DNA from: Paenibacillus_V sp046244365
GTDB lineage: Bacteria > Bacillota > Bacilli > Paenibacillales > NBRC-103111
Reading direction: 5' to 3'
DNA: 64,000 nt
NCBI RefSeq assembly: GCF_046244365.1
Contig: NZ_CP176395.1
Span: forward strand, 930,001 to 994,000
Shown here: one piece after another, positions 17,251 to 25,148 of the stretch
Numbering within the stretch: the stretch's first letter is position 1
How the letters are laid out: every line of letters starts with the position of its first letter
The notes under the pieces: generated by a model
Database searches by the model: none
What the model was told of the DNA's origin: nothing
What the model saw: only the letters and a program-made list of their open reading frames with translations
Position numbers and translations under genes: made by a program

Positions 17251-18456
17251 ATGTCCAAAAAATGGGTTCGAACGCTAGTGCTTGCCGCCTCGATCGGGGT
17301 GGCGTCCTCAGCGCTCGCTTTACCGGCGTCCGCCGCGGATTTGAGCATGCAGGTGAACGGCTCGGCGGTTGCGTTCGAATACGGCAAGCCGTATTTGGAG
17401 AACGGCAGAAGCTTGTTCCCGCTGCGCGATTTGCTCGTGGCGCTCGGCGTCGAGAATGACGATAAGCACATCGTGTGGGACGGAGACAAGCAATCGGTCA
17501 CGGTCATCAAGGGCGAAACGCGCATTGAGCTGACGGTCGGGCAAAAAGGGTTTTACCGCAACGGTCAATTGTTCACGGTGCTTGACGTTCCCGCAGCGAA
17601 TGTCGACGGGCGCGTCTACCTGCCGGCCCGCGCCGTAGCGGAGGCGCTCGGCTACGAGGTCGGCTTCGACATGGAAACCGGCACAGTCACGGCGGCGAAG
17701 CCGACGGCCGGAGAGACGGACAAGCCTGCGCCGCAGCCGGTTGTACTAGCGGTCAGCGTGGAAGAGGCGATCGCCTCGCTATACGGCCACAATGTAGAAG
17801 CATTATCGGCGGAACAGACCCAAACGGTCAACGGCTTGCTGTCGATGGACAAGGCGGCGCTTGCCGGAAAGCTGGTCGAATTATACGATATGACCTTCGA
17901 ATATGCCCAAACGAATATGGAAATCGTTAGCTTCGTTAAACAGTTTTGGGCGGCGGGCTTGCAGGCGTTGTCGGATCATTCGATCGCCGAGGCCTCATCC
18001 GACAAGGTGGGGTACAAGGTGAACAAGCTGCTTGCCGCGCTTCCCGGAGACGCCAGCTTTTCGGCGCTTGCGGACTTGCTGATCAAGCATCCGAATGCCT
18101 CCGTCCGCTATAACATCGCGTTCATCCTGTCCAATTCCAAAGCGGATGCGGCGCTGCGGGCGCTTACCGGCAGCTTTGCGGCGGAGAAGGACGCGAAGGT
18201 GCTCGGCAACGCCATGGCCGGAGCCTTCCAGGCTGCGGGGGTCGATCCCGCCAAAATCGCGGTGCTGTTCGAGACGTACGCTTCCTTGGGCGATGAGCAG
18301 AAAAATACGTATTCCGGCGCGCTGCTGTCCGTGACGAGTGACGATGCGGATAAGAAAGCTGCATGGCGCAATGTTCTAGGCGCCATAGCAAGCGCAGGAT
18401 CGGACGCCGAGAAGGCTGACGCCGCCGAACTGATCAAGGCTACAGGCTTGAAGTAG
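17251..18456 (+). CDS. Secreted copper-amine-oxidase-N (stalk) domain protein
   Basis: 401 residues from the ATG at 17251, which has GGAGATGATAAGA upstream; the ATG at 17236 overlaps that ribosome site. A signal peptide ends near ASAADL (about 29). Residues about 35-140 form a Cu_amine_oxidN1-type domain (FPLRDLLVALGVE, VYLPARAVAEALGYEVGFD), common in Paenibacillaceae surface proteins and not itself catalytic. After a Pro-rich linker, the C-terminal half is all-helical with repeats that look HEAT-like (PNASVRYNIAFILSNSKADA). The probable role is in the envelope or as a scaffold; no enzymatic motif is seen. Confidence 0.82.
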   Translation: MSKKWVRTLVLAASIGVASSALALPASAADLSMQVNGSAVAFEYGKPYLENGRSLFPLRDLLVALGVENDDKHIVWDGDKQSVTVIKGETRIELTVGQKGFYRNGQLFTVLDVPAANVDGRVYLPARAVAEALGYEVGFDMETGTVTAAKPTAGETDKPAPQPVVLAVSVEEAIASLYGHNVEALSAEQTQTVNGLLSMDKAALAGKLVELYDMTFEYAQTNMEIVSFVKQFWAAGLQALSDHSIAEASSDKVGYKVNKLLAALPGDASFSALADLLIKHPNASVRYNIAFILSNSKADAALRALTGSFAAEKDAKVLGNAMAGAFQAAGVDPAKIAVLFETYASLGDEQKNTYSGALLSVTSDDADKKAAWRNVLGAIASAGSDAEKADAAELIKATGLK

Positions 18457-18561
18457 AGCGGTAATCGGCGCCGTCTTAGCGTTGGGGAAAGCGATAAGCG
18501 CCGTGAGGATGGCATGCAGCAGTTCTTGCCACAGCCGGAGCCCCCGCCGAACTCCGGTTTC

Positions 18562-19518
18562 TCAGCGCCCTGGCGCCTGCAATCGCTTCTCCAGCCAACC
18601 GATGACGTCCCGCATGACTTCCTCGCGGTTCGTCTCGTTCAGAAGCTCATGCCTGCCGCCGGGATACAATCGGCATTCGATGTGCGTCATGCCGAGCTTC
18701 CGGTACGCCGCTGCGAGACTAAGTACGCCTTTGCCGAAGCGCCCGACCGGATCGCGGTCTCCGGAGACGAGCAAGACGGGCAAATCCCGGGGGATCCGCT
18801 GCATGTTGCCCGGCCGGTGAATGTCGGCGAGGCCGTGCAGAAAGTCGCGGAAGAAGCTCGACGTGAACACGCCGCCGCAGTACGGATCGGCGATGTAAGC
18901 GTCGACCTCGGCTTCGTCCCGGCTGAGCCAGTCAAACTCGGTGCGGGCCGGGCGGAAAGCCCGGTTGAAGCCTCCGAACGACAAGCCGTTCATGAGCTCG
19001 CTGCGGTGCCGGTCCCCTTTGCGGGCGGCTTCCCAGCGGGCTATTCGTTTTCCGATGTGCAGATCGGCCCCCCGCTTGCCGTTCGAGCCCGAGAGCACGA
19101 TTCCGGCGTACGGCCCGGGATGCGTGTACATGACTTTTTGCGTAACGAACGAGCCCATGCTGTGCCCGAACAGAAATACCGGCAGAGCCGGGTGTGCTTC
19201 CATAATGATGGCGGTCAGCTGGCTCACGTTGTCGGCCATCCGGTTGAAGCCGTCGCTGCCGAGATAGCCGATGTTCTCGGTCTTTCCGGCCGTTCGGCCA
19301 TGTCCCCGATGATCGTTGGCATATACGGCAAAGCCTGCGGCTGTAAGCCTTTCCGCGAATCTGGCGTACCGTGCCGCCGTTTCCGCCATGCCGTGGGCGA
19401 TTTGCACGATTCCTCTAAGAGTCGTATCCGCATCAGGCAGCCAGCGGTACACATGGATATCTACGCCTTCAGGATCGGTATAGGTAAAGGTATAGGCAGA
19501 GATTCCCGCGCGTTCCAT
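18562..19518 (-). CDS. Alpha/beta hydrolase, monoacylglycerol-lipase-like
   Basis: 318 residues from the ATG at 19518, which has AAGGAGT upstream on the minus strand; the frame stays open further upstream without a plausible start. Signature motifs are AHGMAETAARYARF near the oxyanion hole, NDHRGHGRT, the nucleophile elbow GHSMGS, the acid in VSGDRDPVG and the catalytic His in GGRHELLNE. This is the Hydrolase_4/lysophospholipase group, which cleaves monoacylglycerols or similar esters in the cytoplasm. The gene is convergent with the CuAO-N gene and stands alone. Confidence 0.9.
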   Translation of the reverse strand: MERAGISAYTFTYTDPEGVDIHVYRWLPDADTTLRGIVQIAHGMAETAARYARFAERLTAAGFAVYANDHRGHGRTAGKTENIGYLGSDGFNRMADNVSQLTAIIMEAHPALPVFLFGHSMGSFVTQKVMYTHPGPYAGIVLSGSNGKRGADLHIGKRIARWEAARKGDRHRSELMNGLSFGGFNRAFRPARTEFDWLSRDEAEVDAYIADPYCGGVFTSSFFRDFLHGLADIHRPGNMQRIPRDLPVLLVSGDRDPVGRFGKGVLSLAAAYRKLGMTHIECRLYPGGRHELLNETNREEVMRDVIGWLEKRLQAPGR

Positions 19519-19860
19519 CGAGACGTCACTCCTTCGGTTCGATTTCGTTCTGCTCCGTATTACTTCGCGGTCCATAGCCGTCATTCCTTTAACGCCATGT
19601 ACCTCCGGAACTAACCACCCGCATTCCGTAAACGTTCCGAATCCGCCGAAGTACACCTGATATTTTATCGTGCTCTGCCCGGCTGGCTGCAAAAAAACTA
19701 GAACGTTAGGCGTTAAACGGGGGGCTGGGAGGTGCATGTTAGGATGTATAGGTATATACGGAGGAGGGCAAAAACCCCCTTTACAAACATTACCTGCGGT
19801 GATACGATAAAAACTATATTTCCGGTAGAAATTATCGGAATAAGTCGACCGTATGAACGG

Positions 19861-19892
19861 AGACGTGCTCCCAGTTGGAGCGCGTCTTTTTT
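19861..19892 (+). terminator. Strong Rho-independent hairpin in a gene-free spacer
   Basis: An 11-bp stem (AGACGTGCTCC / GGAGCGCGTCT, one G-U pair) with a 5-base loop is followed by a T6 tract. No gene is visible directly upstream on this strand; it sits just before a dispersed repeat copy (19899-19983). It may end a small RNA or a lost gene. Confidence 0.7.
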
Positions 19893-19898
19893 ATTGTA

Positions 19899-19983
19899 TC
19901 AGAAGTATATCCTCGGATGCGGCTCTCCACCTACGGTAAACGCCAGCGTCAAAAGACGCCGGTATGCGTTTATCCTTGTTTAC
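19899..19983. repeat. Dispersed palindromic repeat, copy 1
   Basis: The block begins TCAGAAGTATATC, contains AAACGC/GCGTTT outer and GCGTC/GACGC inner pairing arms, and ends TTTATCCTTGTTT. A second copy with the same order lies at 24332-24415. Both copies follow directly after a terminator hairpin. There is no coding sense in either copy. The rest of the 862-bp spacer (19519-20380) holds no convincing gene. Confidence 0.7.
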
Positions 19984-20199
19984 GCCGGGCGCGGCGAAGG
20001 AGTAGGCTCATTCATAAAAGGGAGCGAAAGCCCAGACGGACGAAGCGGGGAGCAAGGACGGGCAGGTCCTCCCGGTTTCCCTATAATAACGGATTATCAA
20101 GGCGCTAAAAGACAGGAAAAGTGGATCGCACGCAGATTAGCGGACTGTAAGGGCCTTATCGGCACCGGATTTCCTATCTACGTGCTGAAAGGAGCGGAA

Positions 20200-20270
20200 T
20201 AACGCCTTCAAAATCCATTAAGCTCTTTCTACTTGCTCGCCAAGGTATTTTAACGCCTTCCCAATCCATT
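20200..20270. repeat. Two 20-bp direct repeats 51 bp apart upstream of the flavoprotein gene
   Basis: TAACGCCTTCAAAATCCATT (20200-20219) and TAACGCCTTCCCAATCCATT (20251-20270) match at 18 of 20 positions. They lie about 110-180 bp before the flavoprotein start, where regulator sites would be expected. The spacing is close to five helix turns. Confidence 0.5.
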
Positions 20271-20380
20271 CATTTATGAATTTCGTTAGAGAGGCTTAAT
20301 TACTCGCATACGTCTATGTTTTATCCCGTTGGTTTATGTTTTGCGGATGCCGGCGGTTTACTCGATTGGAGGGACAGGGG

Positions 20381-22012
20381 ATGACGGACAAACTGGAATT
20401 GCGACTTAACGCGGACGTGCTGGTTATCGGAGGAGGACCGGCCGGCGCATGGTCGGCTTGGAGCGCGGCCTCGCAAGGGGCGAAGGTCGTCCTTGTCGAC
20501 AAAGGCTATCTCGGTTCAAGCGGGGCGACGGCGCCGGGAGGGACGAACTTGCTTTACTTGCCGCCCGATCCGGTCATGCGCGAGGAAGCGGTGCAGCAGC
20601 GGATGAAAGCCGGAGGCTACCTGTCCGAGGAGGCGTGGATTCACCGGGTGCTCGATCAGGTTTATCAAAATCTGGAGCTGGTGGAGAAATGGGGCTACCC
20701 GTTCGTCCGAGACGAGCAGGGGACGCCGATGCGGGACCACCTGCAGGGACTGGAGTACATGAGCCTGATGCGGCGCGTCGTGAAGAAAGCCGGCGTGAAG
20801 ATTCTCGACCAGTCGCCGGCGCTTGAGCTGCTGGCCGACGAGCATGGGGTAGGCGGGGCGAGAGGCATCAACCGGCTGGACGGCCGCTCTTGGGAGGTAC
20901 GCGCCAACGCCGTCATACTCGCGACGGGCGGCTGCGCGTTTTTGAGCAAGGGGCTCGGCTGCAACGTCCTGACGGGCGACGGGCTGCTGATGGCCTCCGA
21001 GCTAGGAGCCGAGCTGTCCGGCATGGAGTTCTCCCGGCAGTTCGCGCCGAGCGCCGCCTTCGGCACCGTGACGAGAGGAAGGCTGCTCGGTTGGGCCACT
21101 TACTATGACAAGGACGGGAACGTGCTGGAAACGGCTGCGGCGGGAGGAGCGAATGCGGACGGCTTTCTCGCCCGAATGCTGCTCAAAGGCCCGGTATACG
21201 CGATCATGAACAAGGCCGATACGGCAGAAAAGCAAGCGATCCTGAGAGGCTCGCACGCCGTATTTTTCTTGCCGTACGATCGAGCCGGAATCGATCCGTT
21301 TACTCAGCCGTTCCCGCTTACGCTGCGCTATGAGGGTACGGTAAGAGGCACCGGCGGCCTTCGCCTGACGGGGGAAGATTGTCGGACGACCGTCGCCGGC
21401 TTATACGCGGCTGGCGATGCGGCGACCCGCGAACGGGTGACGGGAGCGCGCACCGGCGGCGGGGCCTTCAACGCCTCGTGGGCCATATGCTCCGGGACGT
21501 GGGCGGGCAAGGGGGCTGCTGCTTTCGCGCTGGCGAACGGTAAGGACGCTTCGCAGCGGAATTTGCGCAGCGCAGGACGGTACGGCGTGAGCGGCGGTGC
21601 CGATTCGTCCGATACGATCGACACGAAGGCAGTCATCGAGGCGGTCCAGAACGAGGTGCATCCGCTCGAGATCAATTATTTCCGGAGCGAATCGGGACTG
21701 ACCCAATCGCTGGAAAGGCTCCATCGCCTATGGCCCCAGCTGCGGGGAAGGGCGCCGGAAACGGTGCAGGGCCGCGTCAAAGCGAGAGAAGCTGCCGCAA
21801 TGACGGCGACCGCGCGCTGGATGTACACGGCGGCGCTTGCCCGCAAAGAGACGAGGGGCATGCATACGCTCGCGGAGTATCCGGGTCAGGATCCGTCTCA
21901 GCAGCACAGGCTGCTCGTATCCGGGCTTGAAGACATTAAGGTTCGTCCTGAAACGATCCATGCGAGTGCGGTCAATCAAACTGCGGTTGCAAGGGAGGTG
22001 CAGCGGACATGA
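20381..22012 (+). CDS. FAD-binding flavoprotein, fumarate-reductase/AprA-like
   Basis: 543 residues. The start is the ATG at 20381, with GGAGGGACAGGGG upstream. The N-terminal FAD fingerprint is VLVIGGGPAGAWSAWSAA, followed by GYLGSSGATAPGGTN, typical of the fumarate reductase/succinate dehydrogenase flavoprotein superfamily. A C-terminal helical domain is present (residues about 430-530). The next gene overlaps it and encodes a two-cluster ferredoxin, as in adenylylsulfate-reductase-like AprA/AprB pairs. The pair probably moves electrons between the ferredoxin and an oxidisable substrate; whether it uses APS, an organic acid or another substrate cannot be told from sequence alone. Confidence 0.86.
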   Translation: MTDKLELRLNADVLVIGGGPAGAWSAWSAASQGAKVVLVDKGYLGSSGATAPGGTNLLYLPPDPVMREEAVQQRMKAGGYLSEEAWIHRVLDQVYQNLELVEKWGYPFVRDEQGTPMRDHLQGLEYMSLMRRVVKKAGVKILDQSPALELLADEHGVGGARGINRLDGRSWEVRANAVILATGGCAFLSKGLGCNVLTGDGLLMASELGAELSGMEFSRQFAPSAAFGTVTRGRLLGWATYYDKDGNVLETAAAGGANADGFLARMLLKGPVYAIMNKADTAEKQAILRGSHAVFFLPYDRAGIDPFTQPFPLTLRYEGTVRGTGGLRLTGEDCRTTVAGLYAAGDAATRERVTGARTGGGAFNASWAICSGTWAGKGAAAFALANGKDASQRNLRSAGRYGVSGGADSSDTIDTKAVIEAVQNEVHPLEINYFRSESGLTQSLERLHRLWPQLRGRAPETVQGRVKAREAAAMTATARWMYTAALARKETRGMHTLAEYPGQDPSQQHRLLVSGLEDIKVRPETIHASAVNQTAVAREVQRT

Positions 22013-22377
22013 TCGAATTGGTGAGCCAGGACCGCTGCGTGCAGTGCAAGCTATGCGTCAAAGTGTGTCCGACGAACGTGTTCGACGACGGCAAGGACGG
22101 CATTCCGGTCATAGCCAGGCAGGACGACTGCCAGACGTGCTTCGTATGCGAAGCGTACTGCCCGGTTGACGCGCTATACGTATCGCCGCAGGCGGACCGT
22201 CCGGAGCGAGTGGAGGAGGGCGATCTGATCGAGCGCGATCTGCTTGGCAGCTGGCGGAAGACGATCGGCTGGGGACCGGGCAGAACGAAGCTCGCGGCCG
22301 TCGATACGACGGCTTTTATCGACCGGATTCATCCGGTTTTCGGCAAGCGGGGGCAGGGCATTCATACGATCCGATAA
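22009..22377 (+). CDS. Ferredoxin-family protein with two 4Fe-4S clusters
   Basis: 122 residues. Two cluster motifs are seen: CVQCKLCVKVCP (residues about 10-21) and CQTCFVCEAYCP (about 44-55). The C-terminal 60 residues are a family-specific tail. The ATG overlaps the flavoprotein stop codon (ATGA), so the two are translationally coupled and probably form a complex. GGGAGGTGCAG lies upstream inside the preceding gene. Its stop codon abuts the stop codon of the convergent AraC gene with no base between them. Confidence 0.9.
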   Translation: MIELVSQDRCVQCKLCVKVCPTNVFDDGKDGIPVIARQDDCQTCFVCEAYCPVDALYVSPQADRPERVEEGDLIERDLLGSWRKTIGWGPGRTKLAAVDTTAFIDRIHPVFGKRGQGIHTIR

Positions 22378-23175
22378 TTACACGCGATGAGTCCTTCGGT
22401 AATCCGAGGGGCTCATTTTCATGGTTTTCGTAAATACGCGGCTTAAATAGAAGCCGTTCTGGTAGCCGCACTGCTGAGCGATCTGCTCTAAGGTGAGCTC
22501 CGTTTCGATGAGCAGGCCTCTCGCTTTACGCATACGGAGGCCGGTCAGATAAACGATAGGCGACAAACCCATGGCCGTTTGGAAGCGACGGGAAAATTGG
22601 GATTGGCTAATGCAGGCTTGCTCTGCCAGCAGTTGAAGCGAAAGCGGCTCGAAGGCATGCTTTTGCATGTAAACGGCCGCGTTCTTGACGAGAGGGTCGA
22701 CAAGGGCGGCCATGTCGGCCGCTTCATTCGTCTCGAGTGCGCACAGCATCAGCAAATCGCAAAGCAAATGCTGCTTGTAAGCGAAGCGGTCGTTCGCCGG
22801 CGTATCGCCCATCTCCCGGATGCAGGCGAAGGTGGAGGCGAACCGGTTGATCCGGTGCAGCGTTATTTTGCCGTAAGGAATGGAGGGGCCCGGACGGACG
22901 GGCTGTTTCTCCGCATCCAGCCAGACGAATTCGATATACAGGAAAGAAAGCGGATGATCCGCATGTCTGACCAGCTTCACTTCAGGCGGACAGAGCACGA
23001 TTTCGCCATACTTTGCGTAGCCTTCCTCTTCGCCGGTCTTGTAGTGGAACCCTCCTTTATCCGGAGCGAGAATGACCCAGTTCGCATACGTGTCCTCCGG
23101 CAGGGCAAAACCCGTCCGTTCGATGTCGCTGTAATACCACTTTAGCAGACTGACCTCGTTAGGCTGCTCCAGCAT
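22378..23175 (-). CDS. AraC-family transcriptional regulator
   Basis: 265 residues from the ATG at 23175 (GGGAGG 8 bases upstream on the minus strand). The N-terminal domain is a short cupin-like sensor (YAKYGEIVLCPPEVKLVRHA). The C-terminal two helix-turn-helix units are clear (LQLLAEQACISQSQFSRRFQ; TLEQIAQQCGYQNGFYLSRV). It lies divergent from the PhyH gene and convergent with the flavoprotein/ferredoxin pair. A minus-strand promoter at 23418-23446 would give a leader of about 235 bases, unusually long, so the start could lie further upstream. Confidence 0.88.
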   Translation of the reverse strand: MLEQPNEVSLLKWYYSDIERTGFALPEDTYANWVILAPDKGGFHYKTGEEEGYAKYGEIVLCPPEVKLVRHADHPLSFLYIEFVWLDAEKQPVRPGPSIPYGKITLHRINRFASTFACIREMGDTPANDRFAYKQHLLCDLLMLCALETNEAADMAALVDPLVKNAAVYMQKHAFEPLSLQLLAEQACISQSQFSRRFQTAMGLSPIVYLTGLRMRKARGLLIETELTLEQIAQQCGYQNGFYLSRVFTKTMKMSPSDYRRTHRV

Positions 23176-23417
23176 ACTGCTTCCCTCCCGTTTGCTCCTC
23201 GCGTTTCCCGTACCGATGAACGTTCCCTTCGTCATGCATCCCATCTTCAGCGCAGCATCCAGCGGCGGAAAGGGCGGTCGCCGCTGATTGGGGGCAAACG
23301 TCGGCAAGACCTCTACGCTGCGCCGGCTCCTTCATCGGTGAGCGGAAACTCCCTATGCTTCTCAAGGCTCGCACCCCTCCTGCTCTTACTTCATACGCAC
23401 AAAAAAAGATATGTTTA

Positions 23418-23446
23418 ATAATAGGTTGCTGCATGTATTTTGTAAA
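23418..23446 (-). promoter_or_regulatory. Promoter for the AraC gene in the divergent spacer
   Basis: On the minus strand TTTACA (-35) and TATTAT (-10) are 17 bp apart. The 333-bp gap between the AraC and PhyH genes otherwise shows only A/T-rich tracts and no gene. Confidence 0.45.
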
Positions 23447-23508
23447 TGGCAAGGTTTAATATGAAATCAAGCAACAAGAAAAAAATATATGCATAAGGAC
23501 GTGGAGCG

Positions 23509-24285
23509 ATGAAAAGACCGAATTTTTTAACGTATGAGCAGCTTGAAAGCTACAAGCAGAATGGCTATCTCGTGCTGCGGCAGGTGTTTACGGAGAAGGA
23601 GGCGGCGATCTGGCAAAAAGAGTGCGAGCGGCTTCTCAGCTTGTCCGAGTACCTGGATCCGAACAATATACGCGTCGGTTACCGCAAGCTGCCCGACGGC
23701 AATCCCGTCATCGAGAAATTCGACCCGGTTCACGATCTGTCCGCGGTGTTCGCCGGCCTGGTGAAGGATGAACGAATTTTAACGCCGCTGCGCGATATTT
23801 ATTTGGACGAACCGCTGCTTTTCAAGGATAAGCTCATTTACAAGCTGCCGGGCGTGACGGGCTACAGCATGCATCAGGACGCTTCCTGGTGGCAGGGCTT
23901 CCCGATGGAAGGTCTGATCTCCGTTATGGTCGCGATCGACGGCGCAACGGAAGAGAACGGCGGACTAGAGCTGTTTCCGGGCTACCACGACCGTTTCCGC
24001 TCGACGCCGGGCGAGCTGAGGAATATGAACAAGGAGGAGATTGGCGAAATTGATCTCTCGACGGGCCAAATCGTGGAGACGCAGCCGGGGGACATCATTA
24101 TTTTTCACTCGTACGCGCCGCATCAAAGCGGATCGAACATGGCCGACGTCAGCCGGAGGCAGCTGTATTTGACCTATTCGCCTGCGAAGAACGGCGAGCT
24201 GTACAAGGCGCATTATCAGCATTTTTACCGGTATGCGACAATAGGCAAAGACGAGAAAAGCTTGAACGGCGTTTATTTCAAGTAA
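23509..24285 (+). CDS. Phytanoyl-CoA-dioxygenase-family protein (Fe(II)/2-oxoglutarate type)
   Basis: 258 residues, full length for the family. The iron-binding facial triad is visible: His122 and Asp124 in SMHQDASWW, and His205 in APHQSGSN. Bacterial PhyH proteins hydroxylate diverse small molecules with 2-oxoglutarate and oxygen. GTGGAGCG precedes the ATG. It is divergent from an AraC regulator that probably controls it. The flavoprotein/ferredoxin pair on the other side of that regulator may belong to the same pathway, but this is inference. Confidence 0.88.
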   Translation: MKRPNFLTYEQLESYKQNGYLVLRQVFTEKEAAIWQKECERLLSLSEYLDPNNIRVGYRKLPDGNPVIEKFDPVHDLSAVFAGLVKDERILTPLRDIYLDEPLLFKDKLIYKLPGVTGYSMHQDASWWQGFPMEGLISVMVAIDGATEENGGLELFPGYHDRFRSTPGELRNMNKEEIGEIDLSTGQIVETQPGDIIIFHSYAPHQSGSNMADVSRRQLYLTYSPAKNGELYKAHYQHFYRYATIGKDEKSLNGVYFK

Positions 24286-24300
24286 CCATGAAAAGCGGGA

Positions 24301-24326
24301 AAAAGACGGCTTGTGCCGTCTTTTTT
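24301..24326. terminator. Bidirectional terminator after the PhyH gene
   Basis: AAAAGACGGC and GCCGTCTTTT form a perfect 10-bp stem with a 4-base loop and a T6 tract. It is followed at once by the second copy of the dispersed repeat. Confidence 0.85.
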
Positions 24327-24331
24327 AATGA

Positions 24332-24415
24332 TTCAGAAAGTATATCTCGATGATTGTTCATCGTCTCGGCAAACGCACGGCGTCAAAGGACGCCGTTAGG
24401 CGTTTATCCTGGTTT
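24332..24415. repeat. Dispersed palindromic repeat, copy 2
   Basis: It shares TTCAGAAAGTATATC and the block from AAACGC to GCGTTTATCC with copy 1 (19899-19983). The inner stem GGCGTC-AAAG-GACGCC (24379-24394) and outer AAACGC/GCGTTT (24371-24376 / 24400-24405) could form a two-tier hairpin or cruciform. Confidence 0.7.
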
Positions 24416-24547
24416 GGGGCCGACTGCGAACGCGTATCGCTTCACCTTGTGCGTGGTGATGTGCAGTGCTGCGCTGGTACGGAGTGCCGTCGGTTCAGCG
24501 GAATCGTATTTGAGAGAATGAAGAGGGGGCGGCGGCGGAGGTACATG

Positions 24548-24725
24548 TTGTATAAAATGCAGCATTTCAAGGGGGATGGGGTCGAATTCACTTGAGTCTT
24601 GTATAAAATGCAATATTTTGAAGCGAAAACGTCCATTTCCTTGAATTCAAGGTAGAAATACTGCAAAAATACAAGATTTCTTCGAATATCTCTCTATTTC
24701 GCAAAAAGTATTGCACTTTATACAA
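24548..24725. repeat. Cluster of three TTGTATAAAATGCA-type repeats around a palindrome
   Basis: TTGTATAAAATGCAGCATTT (24548-24567) and TTGTATAAAATGCAATATTT (24599-24618) are direct copies. The reverse complement of a third copy lies at 24703-24725. Between them is a perfect 14-bp palindrome, CCTTGAATTCAAGG (24639-24652). There is no convincing gene in this part of the 863-bp spacer. Confidence 0.65.
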
Positions 24726-24794
24726 CTTGTCGGCTCGCTATCCCGTTTGACCTCCCGACGTCTTCTCTTTTTCTCTCGAGCGCCGCCAGAGCCG

Positions 24795-24878
24795 ATCGTT
24801 TTCGGCGCAGGGTCGATGTCGGGCGCGGGTACGGTGCTGATCGACGATGTGACGCTTACGTACGTAGGGCCGAACTGA
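24795..24878 (+). pseudogene. C-terminal remnant of a carbohydrate-binding module gene
   Basis: In frame this reads IVFGAGSMSGAGTVLIDDV then TLTYVGPN and a TGA stop. The IDD-V-x-L-x-Y ending and preceding FGAGSMSG loop are typical of a CBM4/9-type jelly roll at the end of a secreted glycosidase. The frame has no plausible start, and the sequence before it is unrelated. A terminator follows 82 bp later, so a whole gene was probably lost by deletion. Confidence 0.7.
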
Positions 24879-24959
24879 CGCTTGCGGAAACGGCGGTTCT
24901 CCCGTTCGATAGAGCCGCACCAGATTCCGCTCCATGCAGCAGAGTAATTGATTATCCGG

Positions 24960-24989
24960 CGGGTCCTTCGGTAAGCGAAGGGCCCGTTT
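24960..24989 (+). terminator. Terminator of the lost CBM gene
   Basis: CGGGTCCTTCG and CGAAGGGCCCG make an 11-bp stem (one G-U pair) with a GTAAG loop and a short T run. It follows the CBM remnant on the same strand. Confidence 0.6.
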
Positions 24990-25148
24990 ACGCATTACAC
25001 GCGAATGGAGGATCGTTTTATGGCCGGAGTTTTGTCACGATATTTTTACGCTTGAATCACAAGGAGTATGCCGGCCGGCCGCGAATGTATTGTTACTATC
25101 GCCTGACGGGTTGGCGCGATCGAGAACGGGCATATGGAGGCGTCAAAC

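Noticed and set aside
18514..19614. A 366-codon open frame on the plus strand
   Set aside because: It is antisense to the monoacylglycerol-lipase-like gene, whose catalytic motifs are all intact on the minus strand.
19732..20202. A 156-codon open frame in the spacer before the flavoprotein
   Set aside because: It runs through a terminator hairpin and the dispersed repeat and has no ribosome site. The frame appears to be open by chance.
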